In this document: one piece after another, positions 59,782 to 64,000 of the stretch
Layout of the letters: every line of letters begins with the position of its first letter
Position numbering within the stretch: position 1 is the first letter of the stretch
Source: Coriaria nepalensis
Lineage: Eukaryota > Streptophyta > Magnoliopsida > Cucurbitales > Coriariaceae
DNA length: 64,000 bases
Direction: 5' to 3'
Assembly (NCBI GenBank): GCA_027186245.1
Contig: CP114484.1
Span: 9,022,001 to 9,086,000, forward strand
Made by a program: the position numbers and the translations under genes
The notes under the pieces: generated by a model
What the model saw: the letters and a program-made list of their open reading frames with translations, nothing else
Told to the model about the DNA's origin: nothing
Database searches by the model: none

Positions 59782-62700
59782 CTAAGCAGTGTGCATTGAA
59801 GACTGAGCAGCAATCCGCCTTTCTGCAAATTATTCAAGACAGGATATGGTTAAATATAAACTTCACAAATATGTTATGAAAGTGGGCTTGTTTTAGTTAA
59901 TGAAGGGAGAGAATTGAGTAGAGGGTACCTCCAGCAGCAACGAGCTTCTCTACACGAACAACGATGTGCTTGCCATAAGTGTATTTCTTCAAAGCATTCA
60001 AATGAACTTTTATACGAGAAAGAATAAGCTCTCTTTGTTGGTCATCACAAGTCTCCAGCACCTTTTGTACAACGTAGTTTGCAAACTGATCTTTCATCAT
60101 TGCCTGACACAGAAAATTCATGGCCATAAGAACTATTGCTAGTTTATCTCATAAAGATTTCAACGACAGGCTGACTTGTTATTATATAGTGAGAGTTGTT
60201 TTTATGAGAAACCTGAAGGGGCTCATTTTCATCCGTAGTGCCAAGCATCTCAGTGACAAGTAACTGGCGTTCAGAAACACCACCAAAAGCCAAGCACTTC
60301 TCAACCACATTGGATGCAAACTTTTGTTGACTCATCTGCACAATCTTTCCAGCCAACTCCTTGATTATAGTTGAACGCTCGTGAGCTTTTCCATGCTCCA
60401 GTACATGCTGTTAAATAGAGAAGAATATATCCAATCAACTTTGCTCAAGGAAATTTCACTACTCTGGAAAAGATACACAGGCTAGTCAATAAAGAGACCC
60501 TGATATAGCTTTAAGAAAATAGGATTGCCAAAGTTTCATGGGATGAGTCATCTCATGATAGCTTTCTATCAACTTAATCACAAAAGACAATATTTGAGAG
60601 AATAATGAAGTCGTTAAATTTCAAGACGAGATAATGAACCTGAACGACATAATTTCCATATTGATCTTGAGCCAACATGCTAACAGCTCCTAAAATCTCA
60701 TCCATAATCTTACTCTGAGTATTTGGATTGTTGCAGTGCTCTAAGACCCTCTGCAACCAGACCAAAAAAAAAAATCCATATCATTGTAGATCGTCAAGGG
60801 AAAATCAGAATAAGTGAAAGTAAACAATAAAAGGAAAGGCAAGAAAAAAGTTTTCTCAACCTGTATAACACGACACCCATATGGATGGGCTGAAAGAGTG
60901 ACAACTTGATCATAGAAAGTGGTGACAATAAACTGAATTGCTTCTTCAGGGACACATTCAATACACTTTTGGATGACATGGTTCCCGTTCTGATCACGTA
61001 CACAGCGCATTACATGTCCGTCAAGCTCTTCAACAATTTTGATCTTCTGGTCTATATCCACAACTTCTATTGCCTAAATAGATTATGGTCTAATATCAGA
61101 GATAGTAATTGTCATAGTCCAAATTATACAGACCTAATAGGACCGCACCATTAATTAGCTAAAACGATAGATTAGAAAAAGTCAGGCTATCAGTACCTTC
61201 TGGATCACACGGCAACCATACATTTGGAGGCTAAGAGTTAGTACGTGACCGAAAAGCTTATTGGCCAATTCTCTTCTCTGTGATGAAAGTCCATGCTCAA
61301 AGAACTGTGTAAGATACAAATTTGATGATTGTATCAAATCCATTGGATATATGGAAAAGCAATGACTTTGTTTATATTCCCAAGTAGAAGGATGGGGGCT
61401 ATACCTTTTGAATCACATAATTACCAAAAACATCAGTCATCAAAGTAAGTGCTTGAGGCATGATTTCTTTATAAACTATGTTTTTCTCTTCTGTTGTGGC
61501 CGTCTCAAGTTTTTGCTGAATAAATCGGCTTCCATACTGATCCACACTGCTCATAAGAGGGAAAAGTAAACACCATAAGACGAATCATACTGATAGAACA
61601 TAATAGCATTTGACTAGAATAATAAACATACCTAAACTCCACAACATGACCAGCAATTTCAGAAAGTTCAAAACACTTGGTTTTATTACTCTTAAACTCT
61701 TCTAACAAAGAAGAAGGGAAACCTTCTTCCATCCCACCATCCAAGTGGCAAGAACCCATCATACCCCCAACTAAATTCCTCATCCCAAAAGGGAAACTTT
61801 GTCTGATAGGGCTACCAGAACCAATGGAAGCATTGGAAAGAACTGGACTTGCCATAGGACTACCTGGATAAGACAAACCAACCCCAAAACTTGCATTCCC
61901 ATAATACCCATGATTGTTGGACCCACCAGATTTATTGTATTGTGACTTCTGAGGGGAAAGAAGAGCTCCAAGATAAGCTTTCTGAAGTTCAATCATGTTC
62001 AGATATGAGTTCCCCCCATAGCTTCTGTCCATAGAAGGGCCATTAGGAGCAGCAAGCTGAGCTGCTGCATATTCAGACGTTCTTAGATATTGAAGATACA
62101 TGGGATCTACAAAAGGTGCCGTTTGTGCTATATGACTTCCCATCCTACCAAGATTATGTGATTCAGATGCCGAAGCCAAGCCTCCAAGAAGATGAGAGTC
62201 TAATCCAGGAGCACCTAAAGCTGAAGCTGTAGCAACATTTTCAAATAATGGCGGTAAATTCCCTGAGCCGAGTTGGCCTGTCATCATGGATGCTAATGTT
62301 GGATTTACAGAGTACCCACTAAATCCATGGTTGAGATATGAGGAGTTTGTACCGTCTATATGCTGATATTGAGCACTGGAAATAAGAGTGCAAGTAGGGG
62401 ATCCTTTCAGGAATGAGTTTGTAGATGATTGTTGATGTTGCATTTCACTGTGTCTATCTACTGATGAGTTAGTTAGATCGGGCCCACTTCCATTCATGTT
62501 ATTACCCAAATGGACGGATTCAGGCTTCTTCATAAATGTGTTTTTCTGGCTGAAAAGATAACTCTGACGGTTGTTAATGTCTTGTTCGAGTTGTGATTGC
62601 AAATGGATTTCATTGTCAATTAGAACATTTGACGACAAGCTCATGCTGGATAAAGCAGCTGCCAGGTCAGCAGACCCGTTGATGCCAGTTGAAGAGACAA

Positions 62701-64000
62701 CATTGAATGAATTTGGACTTGAAACGCCTCTCTTTTCAGATTTGGCTACTCTTCCACCTCCAATAGGAGTGGGGCAGGGACTGGGGATCCTAGCAATATG
62801 TTGCGGGTCCGGAGTGTTGCCTCTTGACAGGGAAGCACCTAGAGCTGCAGCATATGTGTAGGATGAAGGCGGACTGTTCGATGAGGATCGTAAGCCATCA
62901 GGGGTTGATAAGTCTCGGCGCATACTAGCCAGCTCAGATTCTGCGGGGCCCAGAATCTCGACATTGTCATCAAAAGCATTACGACTGGATGGACGAGAAG
63001 GAAGCCCCATAACCGGAGTTGTTTGGCCCATATCATCCTGCATAGACATTAAATCAATCAGTGAACTTAAAGTGAAAATGTGTAAGATAATGATTAAATT
63101 ATGATACATGGAAATTTTATGGAGGAGACCGAATAAGCAGCGCTTATTACAAGTTATCATGAAGAGGAGACCTTCTGAATGAATATAAAAATTTAAAACA
63201 GTAAGTTTCCAAGTACTGGAAACAATAAAAATGAAGCCAAGAATGGAATAGAGGCATAGTACGTGTATACAGTATACTGAGTCTATATCTAATACTAAGA
63301 ACACAAGCATCACAAGCATCACAAGCATCACAAGCACTGATTATTTTAGTAATGATTCTGATATCGTTTTAAATCACCAACAATTCAAGTCGAACTCCTC
63401 CAACTCAGTACTATAACATGGTGAATAACACAACAGGATCAGCAGGAAAGCTTGAAAAACATCAAATTCAAATAATACTAACGAGTAAAAGAAGCAAAAG
63501 TTCAAATGAAAAACAACGTTTATATGAACTTCCAAGTCTTTGCCAAGAAAGGTGAATCTTTAGAAATAATAATGTAGAATTGATTCCTGTGAAATAGAAT
63601 TCCAGCAAAAAAATAAAAGAGAGACAAGTATCAAAACATTATTATTTATAATGTTGTCATCCTTTGGGAATGATTTATTCATAGAAATAGATAGATCTAA
63701 TCCTAAAAACAACAATAGTTATCAACATTTCAAATGAGACAAAATGTTGATACAATAATTAAGACATTGAAATGATTGAACACAGAAAAATAAGTTAACA
63801 ACACAAAATTCTTAGAACAAATGCACAAAACTATTGATAACAAAAAAACTAGTTAGTACTTATAAAAAAAAGTAGAATCATACACTTAACCAGAGAAATA
63901 AAAGACGAAAACTAAGACATCCATAATCACCTGAAAGATTTCAGCAAGACTCTTCTGTTTGCTTCCAAGTCCTAAACCAGGCAAACCGATTAACCCATCT
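59782..64000 (-). CDS. Pumilio-family RNA-binding protein (APUM1-3 type), 5' end beyond window
   Basis: PUF protein that binds UGUA-type sites in mRNA 3' UTRs and represses translation or stability. Exons on the minus strand: 64000-63931 (partial), 63037-61632, 61546-61405, 61304-61197, 61073-60861, 60750-60640, 60407-60213, 60103-59929, 59822-59782. They join in frame to 819 visible residues; APUM1 is about 968, so roughly the first 150 lie outside. The N-terminal part includes [17 protein letters not shown], a conserved plant PUM block, then long Ser/Asn/Gly-rich disordered sequence. The PUF domain starts near [20 protein letters not shown]. Eight repeats follow, with recognition helices such as NYVIQK, CRVIQK, NHVIQK, CRVIQ, NYVVQ, SNVVEK and NYVVQK. 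The C-terminus is [13 protein letters not shown]. No break was seen. Closest recalled homologues are Arabidopsis APUM1-APUM3 (around At2g29140-At2g29200). Confidence 0.94.
63301..63336 (+). repeat. (ACAAGCATC) 9-bp tandem repeat, four copies, in a Pumilio intron
   Basis: Four consecutive copies of cacaagcat. They lie in the intron between the first two visible Pumilio exons. In reverse they extend an open frame (MLVMLV...) that is not part of the mRNA, because the exon acceptor is at 63038-63039. Confidence 0.9.

Noticed and set aside
63038..63337. Open frame extending the large Pumilio exon upstream with a repeated Met-Leu-Val stretch.
   Set aside because: It is intron plus a 9-bp microsatellite; the acceptor at 63038-63039 joins in frame to the exon ending at 63931.

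Overview
The window is nuclear DNA from a dicot plant. It is AT-rich, its genes are split by short GT-AG introns, and it carries plant-specific families: a sterol C4-methyl oxidase of the SMO2 type, a TOC75 chloroplast import channel, a plastid-targeted sugar symporter, an LTI65-like stress protein and an APUM-type Pumilio. Plant transposon relics fill most of the rest. No prokaryotic, organellar, tRNA, rRNA or CRISPR feature was seen. The species cannot be named from this sequence.

Layout. 0-6 kb: a MITE-like element, then a complete SMO2 gene (+). 6.8-17.5 kb: a transposon block. It holds a degraded Mutator-like element (72-bp subterminal repeats, MuDR-type transposase remnants, and a convergent DUF1985/Ulp1-type ORF remnant) and a CACTA-like relic with one recognisable terminus. 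Inside the CACTA relic sits a small non-autonomous LTR retroelement that still has its 5-bp target-site duplication. 18-18.7 kb: an intronless TAC1-like C2H2 zinc-finger gene (+). 19-35 kb: a second transposon-rich stretch with an antisense Ty1/copia relic, a possible inverted-repeat element, a Ty3/gypsy fragment, a SANT-domain fragment, one small unrecognised host gene (+), and a PIF/Harbinger element (-) whose transposase is broken by an LTR fragment. 35.9-64 kb: the gene-rich part. It holds a PWI/RS splicing co-activator (SRRM1-like, +), a plastid D-xylose-proton-symporter-like carrier (+), an LTI65/RD29B-like protein (-), a dead polygalacturonase (+), a degenerate repeat field, TOC75 (+), a plastid DnaJ protein (-), and Pumilio (-, 5' end beyond the window).

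How the genes relate. There are no operons; each gene is its own unit. Two pairs are tail to tail: symporter/LTI65-like and TOC75/DnaJ. Three products act in or at the chloroplast (TOC75, symporter, DnaJ). From memory, the SMO2, PWI and Pumilio genes have Arabidopsis homologues close together near At2g29, and the symporter and DnaJ genes have homologues near At5g59. The window may therefore preserve ancestral gene order that was split between duplicated Arabidopsis segments.

Exon boundaries were worked out by hand from splice signals, reading-frame continuity and family sequence, and all complete gene models close in frame. I did not find an obviously new biological system. The most informative items are the nested LTR element with intact target-site duplication, the 72-bp array at the Mutator-like element, and the 51.8-52.9 kb repeat field.
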